7,173 nt of DNA, from contig JAUSPM010000258.1 of NCBI GenBank assembly GCA_030655675.1, positions 1-7,173 of the forward strand, written 5' to 3'. A program made the translations under genes and the position numbers. How positions within the stretch are numbered: the stretch's first letter is position 1; the number at the start of each line of letters is the position of its first letter. The DNA is from Methanosarcinaceae archaeon (GTDB taxonomy: Archaea; Halobacteriota; Methanosarcinia; Methanosarcinales; Methanosarcinaceae). Shown here piece after piece: positions 1-5,982 of the stretch. The notes under the pieces are model-generated. The model saw nothing but the letters and a program-made list of their open reading frames with translations, ran no database searches and was not told the DNA's origin.

Positions 1-2304
1 TTCTTCTGCTATTTTATCAGCAGTAATGGCAGCTCTTGGAAGTTCGATCATTGTGCCGACAAGGTATTCCAGTTCCACATTCCTTTTCTCAATTACAGAT
101 TCAGCCACACGTATTACATTTTTCTTTGTGGTCTTGAGTTCTTCAATATGGCCTACAAGAGGTATCATTATTTCCGGAACAATATTCATGCCTTCGGATT
201 TGAGTTCACATGCAGCTTCGATGATAGCTTCAACCTGCATATCATAGATCTCCGGATATGTGATCCCGAGACGGCATCCTCTGTGTCCGAGCATCGGGTT
301 GATCTCATGTAACGCTTCCACCCGTGCGATCACTTTCTTTACCTTCTCGATCTTTTTCTGATCACCACCGGTAGATTCGAGTTCACTGAGTTTTGCTGTA
401 AGCTCGTCATGGTTTGGGAGGAACTCATGCAGTGGTGGGTCAAGAAGTCTGATCGTTACGGGGTATCCTTCCATTGCACGGAATATCCCTAAAAAATCAC
501 TTTTTTGCATTGGCAGGAGTTTTAACAATGCTGCTTTTCTTGATATTTCATCCTCTGCCATGATCATTTCACGTACTGCAGGAATCCTGTCTTCTCCAAA
601 GAACATATGCTCTGTCCTACAAAGTCCAATACCCTCTGCACCAAAATCACGTGCTAATGATGCATCGTTAGGTGTATCTGCATTTGTTCTGACACCAAGT
701 GTGCGAACCTCATCTGCCCATTCGAGTATTGTTTCAAGGTCTTTACTAAAACCTGCTGTTATAAGTTCAACTTTGCCAAGTATAACATTTCCAGTAGTTC
801 CATCAAGAGTTAGATAGTCGCCTTCGTTAATGGTGTATCCATGAACTGAGATCGTACCCTTTTTCATGTTAATTGTAATGTCGCCACAACCGGCCACACA
901 AGGTTTACCCATTCCTCTTGCAACAACTGCTGCATGTGAGGTCATGCCTCCTCTAACTGTTAGTATACCTTCAGATGCATTCATGCCGCCTATATCTTCA
1001 GGAGATGTTTCGGTACGCACGAGTATTGTCTTCTCACCATCTTTTGCCATCTCTTCAGCATGTTCTGCGGTAAATACAACTTTACCAACTGCTGCACCCG
1101 GGGATGCAGGCAATCCACTTGCGATAACTTCCAATTCTGCATCAGGATCAATCATTGGATGCAATAATTGGTCGATCTGTTCAGGTTCAATACGTAAAAG
1201 CGCTGTGTTCTTATCGATTAGTTTTTCATTTACCATATCAACCGCGATCTTAACCGCAGCAGCTGCAGTACGCTTTCCGTTTCGTGTCTGAAGCATGAAA
1301 AGTTTGCCATCTTCTATAGTAAACTCAATATCCTGCATGTCCTTGAAATGGTGCTCAAGTTTTTGGTATATTTGAACCAGTTTCTCATAATTCTCAGGCA
1401 TTTTATCTTTCAGGGTTTCAATAGGCTGTGGTGTTCTGGTACCAGCTACCACGTCCTCGCCCTGTGCATTGATCAGGTATTCGCCAAAGAAACGTTTTTC
1501 ACCTGTGGCTGGATCTCTGGTAAATGCTACGCCTGTGCCTGATGTATCGCCCATGTTGCCGTAAACCATAGTCTGTACATTCACAGCAGTCCCCCAGTCA
1601 CCCGGAATTTTGTTTAGACGTCTGTATGTTTTGGCACGCTGGTTGTTCCATGAACTGAAAACAGCATCAATAGACATCTGAAGTTGTTTTCTTGGGTCCT
1701 GTGGGAAATCTTCGCCTTTCTTGCTCTTGATCAGAACTTTGAACTTTTTAACAAGTTCTTTGAGTGCATCTACATCAAGTTCGGTATCAAGTTTGACACC
1801 TTTCTCTTTTTTCATAGCGTCTATAATAGATTCGAAGTTCTCATGTTCGATATTAAGAACAACGTCGCCAAACATTGTAAGGAATCTGCGGTAACTGTCG
1901 TATGCAAATCTTTCATTTCCGGATTTATGGGCAAGTCCCACTACGGATATATCGTTTAAACCTAAATTTAAGACCGTGTCCATCATTCCTGGCATAGACA
2001 CACGTGCGCCTGATCGAACTGAGAGAAGCAGTGGATTATCAATATCGCCAAAATTCTTTTCATTTAATTTTTCAAGTTTACCTATCGCTTCATCGATCTG
2101 TTCCACTAACCCATCAGGGTACTGTTCATTTTCAAGATATAGAACACATACTTCTGTTGTTATCGTAAATCCAGATGGTACTGGAATTCCCAAATTTGCC
2201 ATTTCAGCAAGATTTGCACCTTTCCCACCAAGCAGGTTTTTCATGCTGTTTTTGCCTTCAGTTTCACTGTTTCCAAAAAAGTATACAAATTTTTGATCTG
2301 CCAC
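1..2304 (-). CDS. ppdK: pyruvate, phosphate dikinase, C-terminus cut by window edge
   Basis: Interconverts pyruvate + ATP + Pi with PEP + AMP + PPi in the cytoplasm; in methanogens it probably supplies PEP for gluconeogenesis. The reading frame is open for all 768 codons from a GTG at 2304 to base 1. Visible in order: an N-terminal ATP-binding region beginning ADQKFVYFFGN with a glycine-rich GGKGANLAEM, then the swivelling phosphohistidine domain with TSHAAVVAR and the phosphorylated His at residue 457 (codon 934-936), then the PEP/pyruvate barrel with RTEHMFFGEDR (Arg563) and IRLLDPPLHEFLP (Arg619). These match His455, Arg561 and Arg617 of the Clostridium symbiosum enzyme with a constant offset of +2, so there are no internal indels over that span. 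About 110 residues, including the catalytic Cys near residue 833, lie outside the window. The GTG start is chosen because GGAGG sits 7 nt upstream and the protein begins where the family begins. Transcribed divergently from gar1. Confidence 0.97.
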   Translation of the reverse strand, partial: MADQKFVYFFGNSETEGKNSMKNLLGGKGANLAEMANLGIPVPSGFTITTEVCVLYLENEQYPDGLVEQIDEAIGKLEKLNEKNFGDIDNPLLLSVRSGARVSMPGMMDTVLNLGLNDISVVGLAHKSGNERFAYDSYRRFLTMFGDVVLNIEHENFESIIDAMKKEKGVKLDTELDVDALKELVKKFKVLIKSKKGEDFPQDPRKQLQMSIDAVFSSWNNQRAKTYRRLNKIPGDWGTAVNVQTMVYGNMGDTSGTGVAFTRDPATGEKRFFGEYLINAQGEDVVAGTRTPQPIETLKDKMPENYEKLVQIYQKLEHHFKDMQDIEFTIEDGKLFMLQTRNGKRTAAAAVKIAVDMVNEKLIDKNTALLRIEPEQIDQLLHPMIDPDAELEVIASGLPASPGAAVGKVVFTAEHAEEMAKDGEKTILVRTETSPEDIGGMNASEGILTVRGGMTSHAAVVARGMGKPCVAGCGDITINMKKGTISVHGYTINEGDYLTLDGTTGNVILGKVELITAGFSKDLETILEWADEVRTLGVRTNADTPNDASLARDFGAEGIGLCRTEHMFFGEDRIPAVREMIMAEDEISRKAALLKLLPMQKSDFLGIFRAMEGYPVTIRLLDPPLHEFLPNHDELTAKLSELESTGGDQKKIEKVKKVIARVEALHEINPMLGHRGCRLGITYPEIYDMQVEAIIEAACELKSEGMNIVPEIMIPLVGHIEELKTTKKNVIRVAESVIEKRNVELEYLVGTMIELPRAAITADKIAEE

Positions 2305-2311
2305 CGGATTT

Positions 2312-2316
2312 CCTCC
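2312..2316 (-). promoter_or_regulatory. Shine-Dalgarno site of ppdK
   Basis: Read on the minus strand this is GGAGG, 7 nt before the GTG start codon at 2304. It decides the start: no ATG lies in frame nearby, and the GTG gives the family's usual N-terminus. Confidence 0.8.
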
Positions 2317-2347
2317 ACGGAGTGATGTATTGTAATTGATAATGTTG

Positions 2348-2357
2348 CTGATATCAG
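2348..2357. promoter_or_regulatory. perfect 10-bp palindrome in the ppdK leader
   Basis: CTGATATCAG is a perfect palindrome lying just downstream of the predicted ppdK transcription start and 44 bp upstream of its GTG. A dimeric regulator bound here could block ppdK transcription. No consensus for a known regulator is recognised; a 10-bp palindrome can occur by chance. Confidence 0.25.
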
Positions 2358-2390
2358 TAATAAATTGTGAACTCCAAGATGAGTTATTTT

Positions 2391-2399
2391 GTATTTAAG
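2391..2399 (-). promoter_or_regulatory. candidate TATA box for ppdK
   Basis: On the minus strand the sequence reads CTTAAATAC preceded by CCGCAAC, an acceptable archaeal TATA with a weak BRE. Transcription would start about 25 nt further on, near 2367, leaving a leader of about 60 nt before the GTG. Another AT-rich TATA-like stretch on this strand (around 2486-2497) is possible but would give a leader of about 160 nt. Inference from spacing only. Confidence 0.4.
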
Positions 2400-2520
2400 G
2401 TTGCGGTTATGATTGCATTGATTTGTTTTTTTCAAAATTTAATAGACTGATTTTTACGTAAAATATAGTTGTTTTTCTACAATCCTTATATATTAAACAA
2501 TTTTGAGTATTAAAATGGTT

Positions 2521-2580
2521 GCGAAATGTTTATATATGATTGTTCCCTTTTATATATACTTTCAAATCAATTTATATGTG
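2521..2580 (+). promoter_or_regulatory. promoter region of gar1-tfb with three TATA-like boxes
   Basis: GCGAAA at 2521-2526 followed by TTTATATATG at 2529-2538 is a near-ideal archaeal BRE plus TATA, predicting a start near 2558. A second box, TTTATATATA at 2549-2558, predicts a start near 2580, and a third, TTTATATGTG at 2571-2580, would give a nearly leaderless start at gar1. The first has the best BRE. The ATG of gar1 is at 2600, preceded by a GAGGG ribosome-binding site, so the first two boxes fit a leadered message best. Confidence 0.65.
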
Positions 2581-2599
2581 ATTAAATCGAGAGGGATGA

Positions 2600-2866
2600 A
2601 TGAAAAGACTTGGAACTGTTTTACATATATCGACACCTCGGGGTTTAATTGTCCGTGGTAATAAACCGGAATCATCTGATTCTGGTAGATGTGCTAATAA
2701 ATCACCCAAATTAAATTCGGTTGTTTTGAACAAAGAGATTAAGCAAATTGGGAAAGTTAGTGGTATTATTGGACCTGTTGAGTATCCATATATCTATGTT
2801 AAATTATCAAAAGATATAGATCCGAAACAACAAGTCCACGTAAATGACCGTGTGTATGTTCTATAA
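2600..2866 (+). CDS. gar1: H/ACA ribonucleoprotein subunit Gar1
   Basis: An 88-residue protein. Gar1 is the small beta-barrel subunit of H/ACA guide RNPs; it binds the Cbf5 catalytic subunit and aids substrate loading and release during RNA-guided pseudouridylation of rRNA. The sequence shows the family pattern: a first strand MKRLGTVLHIS, a central VVLNKEIKQIGKVSGIIGPV containing the characteristic GKV-x-IxGPV turn at about residues 52-60, then YPYIYVKLSK and a final valine-rich strand ending RVYVL. Length agrees with archaeal Gar1, which lacks the Gly-Arg-rich tails of the eukaryotic protein. GAGGG lies 4 nt before the ATG at 2600. An ATG at 2596 overlaps it in another frame but gives a product unlike Gar1. 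The tfb gene starts 88 bp downstream on the same strand; this gar1-tfb order is known in other euryarchaea. Confidence 0.93.
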   Translation: MKRLGTVLHISTPRGLIVRGNKPESSDSGRCANKSPKLNSVVLNKEIKQIGKVSGIIGPVEYPYIYVKLSKDIDPKQQVHVNDRVYVL

Positions 2867-2886
2867 CACAGGTTAACAGCGTGGTG

Positions 2887-2937
2887 TATTTTATAATAAT
2901 ATCTAAAAATATTAAATTATAACATTATATTTATAAA
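2887..2937 (+). promoter_or_regulatory. AT-rich promoter candidates for tfb
   Basis: The 88-bp gap between gar1 and tfb is almost wholly A+T after 2887. TATTTTATAATAAT at 2887-2900 is placed to start transcription near 2920, and TATATTTATAA at 2926-2936 near 2955, the tfb ATG itself. An imperfect AT-only hairpin can be drawn over 2891-2922 (TTATAAT with ATTATAA) but is weak. tfb can therefore be read through from gar1 or from its own promoter; the sequence alone cannot decide. Confidence 0.4.
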
Positions 2938-2954
2938 TTCATGGTGATGCTAAA

Positions 2955-3968
2955 ATGGTAGAAGTTGAAAGAGTACGATATTCAGAGACGTCTGAGCGAG
3001 AGAAAACACGTGCAATGATCAAGGAACGGAAAGAGAAAGAAAAAAGTGCGGATGAAATAAAAGCAAAGGTTGAATGCCCGGAATGTGGAAGTCGCAATCT
3101 TGAACATGATTATGAACGTGCCGAACTTGTATGTGGGGATTGTGGTCTTGTTGTTGATGCGGAATTTGTTGATCAGGGGCCTGAATGGCGTGCATTTGAC
3201 CACGACCAGCGTATGAAGCGTTCCCGTGTAGGCGCACCAATGACGTATACGATCCACGACAAAGGTCTTTCCACAATGATCGACTGGCGGAACCGTGATT
3301 CATACGGTAAATCAATATCATCAAAGAATCGTGCGCAGTTATACCGTTTGAGAAAATGGCAGCGTAGGATACGAGTTAGCAATGCGACAGAGCGAAACCT
3401 TGCTTTTGCGCTTTCCGAACTTGATCGTATGGCATCTGCACTTGGCCTTCCAAGAACCGTACGTGAGACTTCTGCTGTCGTTTATCGAAAAGCCGTTGAC
3501 AAGAACCTTATTCGTGGGCGAAGCATCGAAGGAGTTGCAGCTGCAGCATTGTATGCGGCATGTCGTCAGTGCGGTGTTCCAAGAACACTTGACGAGATCG
3601 GAGAGGTTTCAAGGGTCAGCAGGAAAGAGATTGGCAGAACATACCGCTTTATCTCAAGAGAATTGTCTCTTAAACTCATGCCTACATCGCCGATCGATTA
3701 CGTGCCAAGGTTCTGTTCAGGATTAACCCTTAAAGGTGAAGTACAGTCGAAGAGTGTTGAGATCCTGCGACAGGCTTCCGAGAAAGAACTGACAAGCGGA
3801 CGTGGACCAACCGGTGTTGCGGCTGCTGCGATATATATCGCATCCATCCTCTGTGGGGAACGCAGAACACAGCGCGAGGTCGCAGATGTTGCCGGTGTTA
3901 CTGAGGTTACTATCAGGAACAGGTACAAAGAGTTAGCAGAAGAACTCGATATCGAGATCATTCTGTGA
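2955..3968 (+). CDS. tfb: transcription initiation factor B (TFB)
   Basis: A 337-residue archaeal counterpart of TFIIB; it bridges TBP on the TATA box, BRE DNA and RNA polymerase. In order: a charged N-terminal extension of about 38 residues rich in Glu, Lys and Arg; a zinc ribbon with Cys41, Cys44, Cys60 and Cys63; the B-reader/B-linker segment with GPEWRAFDHDQR (75-86) and the following GLSTMIDWRNRD; then two cyclin folds, about 130-235 and 245-335. The second ends with a helix-turn-helix containing VTEVTIRNRYKEL, the BRE-recognition helix. All four zinc ligands and both repeats are intact, so it should be a functional general factor, not a degenerate paralogue. GGTGAT at 2943-2948 precedes the ATG at 2955 with 6-nt spacing. 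Two upstream ATGs (2941, 2947) are out of frame. Followed by two hairpins. Confidence 0.98.
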   Translation: MVEVERVRYSETSEREKTRAMIKERKEKEKSADEIKAKVECPECGSRNLEHDYERAELVCGDCGLVVDAEFVDQGPEWRAFDHDQRMKRSRVGAPMTYTIHDKGLSTMIDWRNRDSYGKSISSKNRAQLYRLRKWQRRIRVSNATERNLAFALSELDRMASALGLPRTVRETSAVVYRKAVDKNLIRGRSIEGVAAAALYAACRQCGVPRTLDEIGEVSRVSRKEIGRTYRFISRELSLKLMPTSPIDYVPRFCSGLTLKGEVQSKSVEILRQASEKELTSGRGPTGVAAAAIYIASILCGERRTQREVADVAGVTEVTIRNRYKELAEELDIEIIL

Positions 3969-3980
3969 GTGCAAGTAAGA

Positions 3981-4011
3981 TTAAATTTGTTTGAAATTCA
4001 GACAAATTTAA
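3981..4011 (+). repeat. AT-rich hairpin just after tfb
   Basis: TTAAATTTGTTTGA (3981-3994) pairs with TCAGACAAATTTAA (3998-4011) across a 3-nt loop: 14 pairs, one of them T-G. It starts 12 bp after the tfb stop codon and stands 10 bp before a second, GC-richer hairpin. No T-run follows directly, so it may protect the 3' end of the tfb message or act with the next hairpin, not end transcription alone. Confidence 0.6.
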
Positions 4012-4021
4012 GATATATTAT

Positions 4022-4070
4022 GGGAATTGCGTAAATATTTGAATGCGCAATTCCCTCTTTAATTTTTTTT
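4022..4070 (+). terminator. hairpin plus T-run terminator of tfb
   Basis: GGGAATTGCG (4022-4031) pairs perfectly with CGCAATTCCC (4046-4055) around a 14-nt loop, and a T-rich tail ending in eight Ts (4063-4070) follows. Archaeal polymerase stops mainly at U-runs, so the tail alone could suffice; the stem adds a barrier. It separates tfb from the lysE-trm5 pair. Confidence 0.8.
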
Positions 4071-4075
4071 GATCG

Positions 4076-4091
4076 GGTCACGATTTTGACC
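4076..4091. promoter_or_regulatory. GGTCA-N6-TGACC palindrome upstream of lysE
   Basis: GGTCA (4076-4080) and TGACC (4087-4091) form a perfect 5-bp inverted repeat with a 6-bp spacer, immediately before the probable BRE/TATA region of lysE. Size, symmetry and place fit an operator for a dimeric helix-turn-helix regulator. No regulator gene is seen in the window. Confidence 0.4.
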
Positions 4092-4096
4092 AATTG

Positions 4097-4107
4097 CCTT
4101 TTTAACC
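4097..4107 (+). promoter_or_regulatory. weak TATA candidate for lysE; probable leaderless start
   Basis: CCTTTTTAACC centred about 30 bp before the ATG at 4132 is the only TATA-like element in a suitable place. Its spacing puts transcription start at or within a few bases of the ATG. The stretch before the ATG has no Shine-Dalgarno-like bases, which agrees with a leaderless message. The box is a poor match to consensus. Confidence 0.4.
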
Positions 4108-4131
4108 AATAACCAGTTTTTTGTATCAACC

Positions 4132-4743
4132 ATGTTCGAGATATTTGATATGCTTCTTGTCGGATTTGCTGTGGGCCTTACAGGTGCTCTTATGCCTGGG
4201 CCGATGTTGTTTGCAACAATAGATTCATCACTAAAGAAAGGATGGATCGCAGGTCCTGAAGTGGTTTTTGGTCACGCCATTCTTGAATTGGTTATCGCGG
4301 TATTGATCGTACTTGGTTTAACTTCATTTATCGGAAGTGAAGCGATATTTATTATTTCGGTTGTTGGAGGACTTGCACTCATTGTGTTCGGGGTTATGAC
4401 AATAAAGGGTGCCAGCAATGCATCGGATGCTTTGCATTCAGATGGTGCGATCGTATCCAATCCCATTGCAGCGGGTTTCCTAACATCAGCATCGAACCCG
4501 TATTTCTGGATTTGGTGGCTTGCTGCCGGTAGTGCACTTGTTATGCGCGGACTTGAGATCAGTTTGATCGCAGTAGCGTTTTTTGTGATCGGGCACTGGA
4601 TGGCTGACCTCGGATGGTACAGTTTGGTTTCCACATCGTTTAGCCGCGGGAAAAGTTTGATGTCTTCTAAGACCTATGAGCGAATATTGGTATCATGTGG
4701 CGTATTCCTGATAGTTTTTGGCGCATGGTTTGCGATTGGATGA
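4132..4743 (+). CDS. LysE-family exporter
   Basis: A 203-residue integral membrane protein of the LysE/RhtB type, which exports amino acids or related small solutes from the cytoplasm. Six hydrophobic segments can be drawn at about 7-30, 43-64, 70-92, 113-134, 141-165 and 183-202, the family's usual number and length. The N-terminal segment carries the hallmark PGP (22-24) after a glycine-rich stretch, and segment 4 follows SNPYFWIWW (121-129), in place of the family's usual SNPK region. The hydrophilic loop near 93-110 fits the large loop between segments 3 and 4. The substrate cannot be told from sequence. The ATG at 4132 has no ribosome-binding site and probably starts a leaderless transcript. 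The stop codon overlaps the trm5 ribosome-binding site, so the two genes are probably one operon although their functions show no evident link. Confidence 0.86.
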   Translation: MFEIFDMLLVGFAVGLTGALMPGPMLFATIDSSLKKGWIAGPEVVFGHAILELVIAVLIVLGLTSFIGSEAIFIISVVGGLALIVFGVMTIKGASNASDALHSDGAIVSNPIAAGFLTSASNPYFWIWWLAAGSALVMRGLEISLIAVAFFVIGHWMADLGWYSLVSTSFSRGKSLMSSKTYERILVSCGVFLIVFGAWFAIG

Positions 4744-4748
4744 GGTGA
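4742..4748 (+). promoter_or_regulatory. Shine-Dalgarno site of trm5 overlapping the lysE stop
   Basis: GAGGTGA is a 7-base perfect complement to the archaeal 16S rRNA 3' end. Its first two bases are the last two of the lysE TGA. It lies 5 nt before the GTG at 4754, which decides that start over the ATGs at 4718 and 4769, and suggests that ribosomes finishing lysE help start trm5. Confidence 0.75.
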
Positions 4749-4753
4749 GTAAT

Positions 4754-5752
4754 GTGGGGATCAATTGTATGAAAGTGCCAAAGGTTCAGGGTGAGCCAAA
4801 CCGCCGTGTTCTTATTGAGATGGAACTGCTGGATAGTTCCAAAAAAATTGCATCAAACGGAGTTGATCTTTTTCTTCCGCTTGTCAGGGAGCCAAATGAT
4901 GTTGAGAAAGATAACTTTGGTGATGTAGAGTTTCTTGAATATCAATTCGAAGAACACGAAAAGGCACCAACACTTGAAGACTTGCTGGGTTTCATGCCGC
5001 ATTATGAGGTTATTGGTGATATTGCGCTGATAGAAGCCGATGATACTGATGCGGATCGGATTGGTGAGGCCCTGCTCAAATTCCATCCTCACGTTAATAC
5101 TGTTCTCGGTGCAACGTCGCCTGTTGTAGGGGAATTTAGGGTGCGGGAGTTTATGCTAATTGCAGGAGAAGACAAGACCGAGACGATCCATAAGGAATAT
5201 GGGTGCAGATATGCGGTTGACCTTGCAAAAGCATATTTCACTCCGCGCCTATCTACTGAACGCGAACGGATATTGTCATGGATAAAGCCGGATGATGTGG
5301 TTGTGGATATGTTTGCAGGCGTTGGTCCCTATAGTATTCTTATCGCAAAGAAAGCCAATCCAAAAAGGGTTGTTGCAATCGATAAGAATCCGGCTGCGGT
5401 TGAGTTTTTGCGCAGGAATGTTGTTTTGAATTCTGTTGACAATGTTAAGGTTATCGAAGGTGATGCGAATGTGGAATCTCAAAGGTTTGCAGGTATTGCC
5501 GACCATGTTATAATGAACCTGCCGCACAATGCCTTTGATTTTTTGGATTCTGCGGTAAAGTTGACAAAACCCGGCAGTATTATTCATTATTATGGAATGA
5601 CGCATGAGGATGATCTTTTTGATGGTTCCATCGGGCTCATTGAGGCTGCGGCGGAGCGTGTCGGCAGGGAGATCGAGGTTGTGGAGAGGCGGACTGTCAG
5701 GTCGTATGCCCCGCATCAGTACAATATATGTATTGAGGTTAGGGTAATCTGA
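4754..5752 (+). CDS. trm5: tRNA (guanine37-N1)-methyltransferase Trm5
   Basis: Transfers methyl from S-adenosylmethionine to N1 of G37 in tRNAs, which prevents +1 frameshifting. With a GTG start at 4754 the protein has 332 residues. It begins MGINCMKVPKVQGEPNRR, which lines up with the MPLCLKINKKHGEQTRR start of Methanocaldococcus jannaschii Trm5 (336 residues, from memory). The N-terminal D1 domain is followed by D2 with YFTPRLSTERERI (161-173), including the conserved RLxxER arginines, then the Rossmann-type class I domain with SAM motif DMFAGVGPYSI (185-195), AIDKNP (208-213), an EGDA acidic segment (235-238), the NLPH motif (255-258) and the C-terminal SYAPHQY (317-323). All key motifs are present. 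An ATG at 4718 would overlap lysE by 26 bp and add 12 residues without counterpart in the family. Transcribed with lysE. Confidence 0.95.
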   Translation: MGINCMKVPKVQGEPNRRVLIEMELLDSSKKIASNGVDLFLPLVREPNDVEKDNFGDVEFLEYQFEEHEKAPTLEDLLGFMPHYEVIGDIALIEADDTDADRIGEALLKFHPHVNTVLGATSPVVGEFRVREFMLIAGEDKTETIHKEYGCRYAVDLAKAYFTPRLSTERERILSWIKPDDVVVDMFAGVGPYSILIAKKANPKRVVAIDKNPAAVEFLRRNVVLNSVDNVKVIEGDANVESQRFAGIADHVIMNLPHNAFDFLDSAVKLTKPGSIIHYYGMTHEDDLFDGSIGLIEAAAERVGREIEVVERRTVRSYAPHQYNICIEVRVI

Positions 5753-5758
5753 ATTGGA

Positions 5759-5764
5759 TTTTTT
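5759..5764 (+). terminator. short T-run after trm5
   Basis: Six Ts begin 7 bp after the trm5 stop. No stem precedes them. Archaeal termination can use a U-run alone, so this is a weak candidate end for the lysE-trm5 message. Confidence 0.3.
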
Positions 5765-5774
5765 GGTATGGGCG

Positions 5775-5790
5775 AGCGAAATTGTTAAAT
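5775..5790 (+). promoter_or_regulatory. candidate promoter of tRNA-Thr
   Basis: AGCGAA with the following ATTGTTAAAT reads as a BRE-like box plus a poor TATA. Its centre, near 5786, places a start about 7 nt before the mature 5' end of the tRNA. A second option is TTTTATTGATATT at 5793-5805, which lies too close. Confidence 0.35.
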
Positions 5791-5818
5791 CATTTTATTG
5801 ATATTAGAAACACCAGAT

Positions 5819-5892
5819 GCCTCTGTGGCTTAGCCCGGTATAGCGGCTGATTCGTAATCAGCAGGTCGAGAGTTCGAATCTCTCCGGGGGCT
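5819..5892 (+). tRNA. tRNA-Thr, anticodon CGU
   Basis: Full cloverleaf. The acceptor stem is GCCTCTG with CGGGGGC, with two G-U pairs. The D stem is GCT/AGC. The anticodon stem is GCTGA/TCAGC with loop TTCGTAA, so the anticodon is CGT (5853-5855) and reads ACG. The variable loop is AGGTC, and the T arm is GAGAG-TTCGAAT-CTCTC. The discriminator base is T (5892), as in other archaeal threonine tRNAs, and CCA is not encoded. No intron. U36-A37 predicts t6A37 modification; with A at 37 this tRNA is not a substrate of the neighbouring Trm5. A five-T run at 5897-5901 may end transcription. Confidence 0.97.
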
Positions 5893-5982
5893 TCAATTTT
5901 TATGTACAAAAAGTACGAATCTATCCTTAGAAATACTCCTTCTAATCTCTGATTCCAAAGATATATACATCTTTAAACTTAA

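Noticed and set aside
26..1959. Several plus-strand open frames (26-247, 560-817, 866-1291, 1348-1542, 1684-1959)
   Set aside because: All lie antisense to the continuous ppdK frame, have no ribosome-binding sites and look like no protein family; they arise from the codon pattern of the minus-strand gene.
1..2304. Frameshift or degradation of ppdK because the gene does not close
   Set aside because: The frame is open without interruption for 768 codons with all motifs at a constant offset from the reference enzyme; it simply leaves the window.
2241..2435. Minus-strand frame of 64 codons across the ppdK start
   Set aside because: It overlaps the start of ppdK in another frame, covers the promoter region and has low-complexity composition.
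4272..4634. Minus-strand frame of 120 codons inside lysE
   Set aside because: Antisense shadow of the exporter gene; no start signal and no recognisable family.
5276..5716. Minus-strand frame of 146 codons inside trm5
   Set aside because: Antisense to the SAM-binding domain of trm5, whose motifs are complete on the plus strand.
5903..5915. GTAC-AAAAA-GTAC after the tRNA as a hairpin
   Set aside because: Only four base pairs and no T-run behind it; likely chance in AT-rich DNA.
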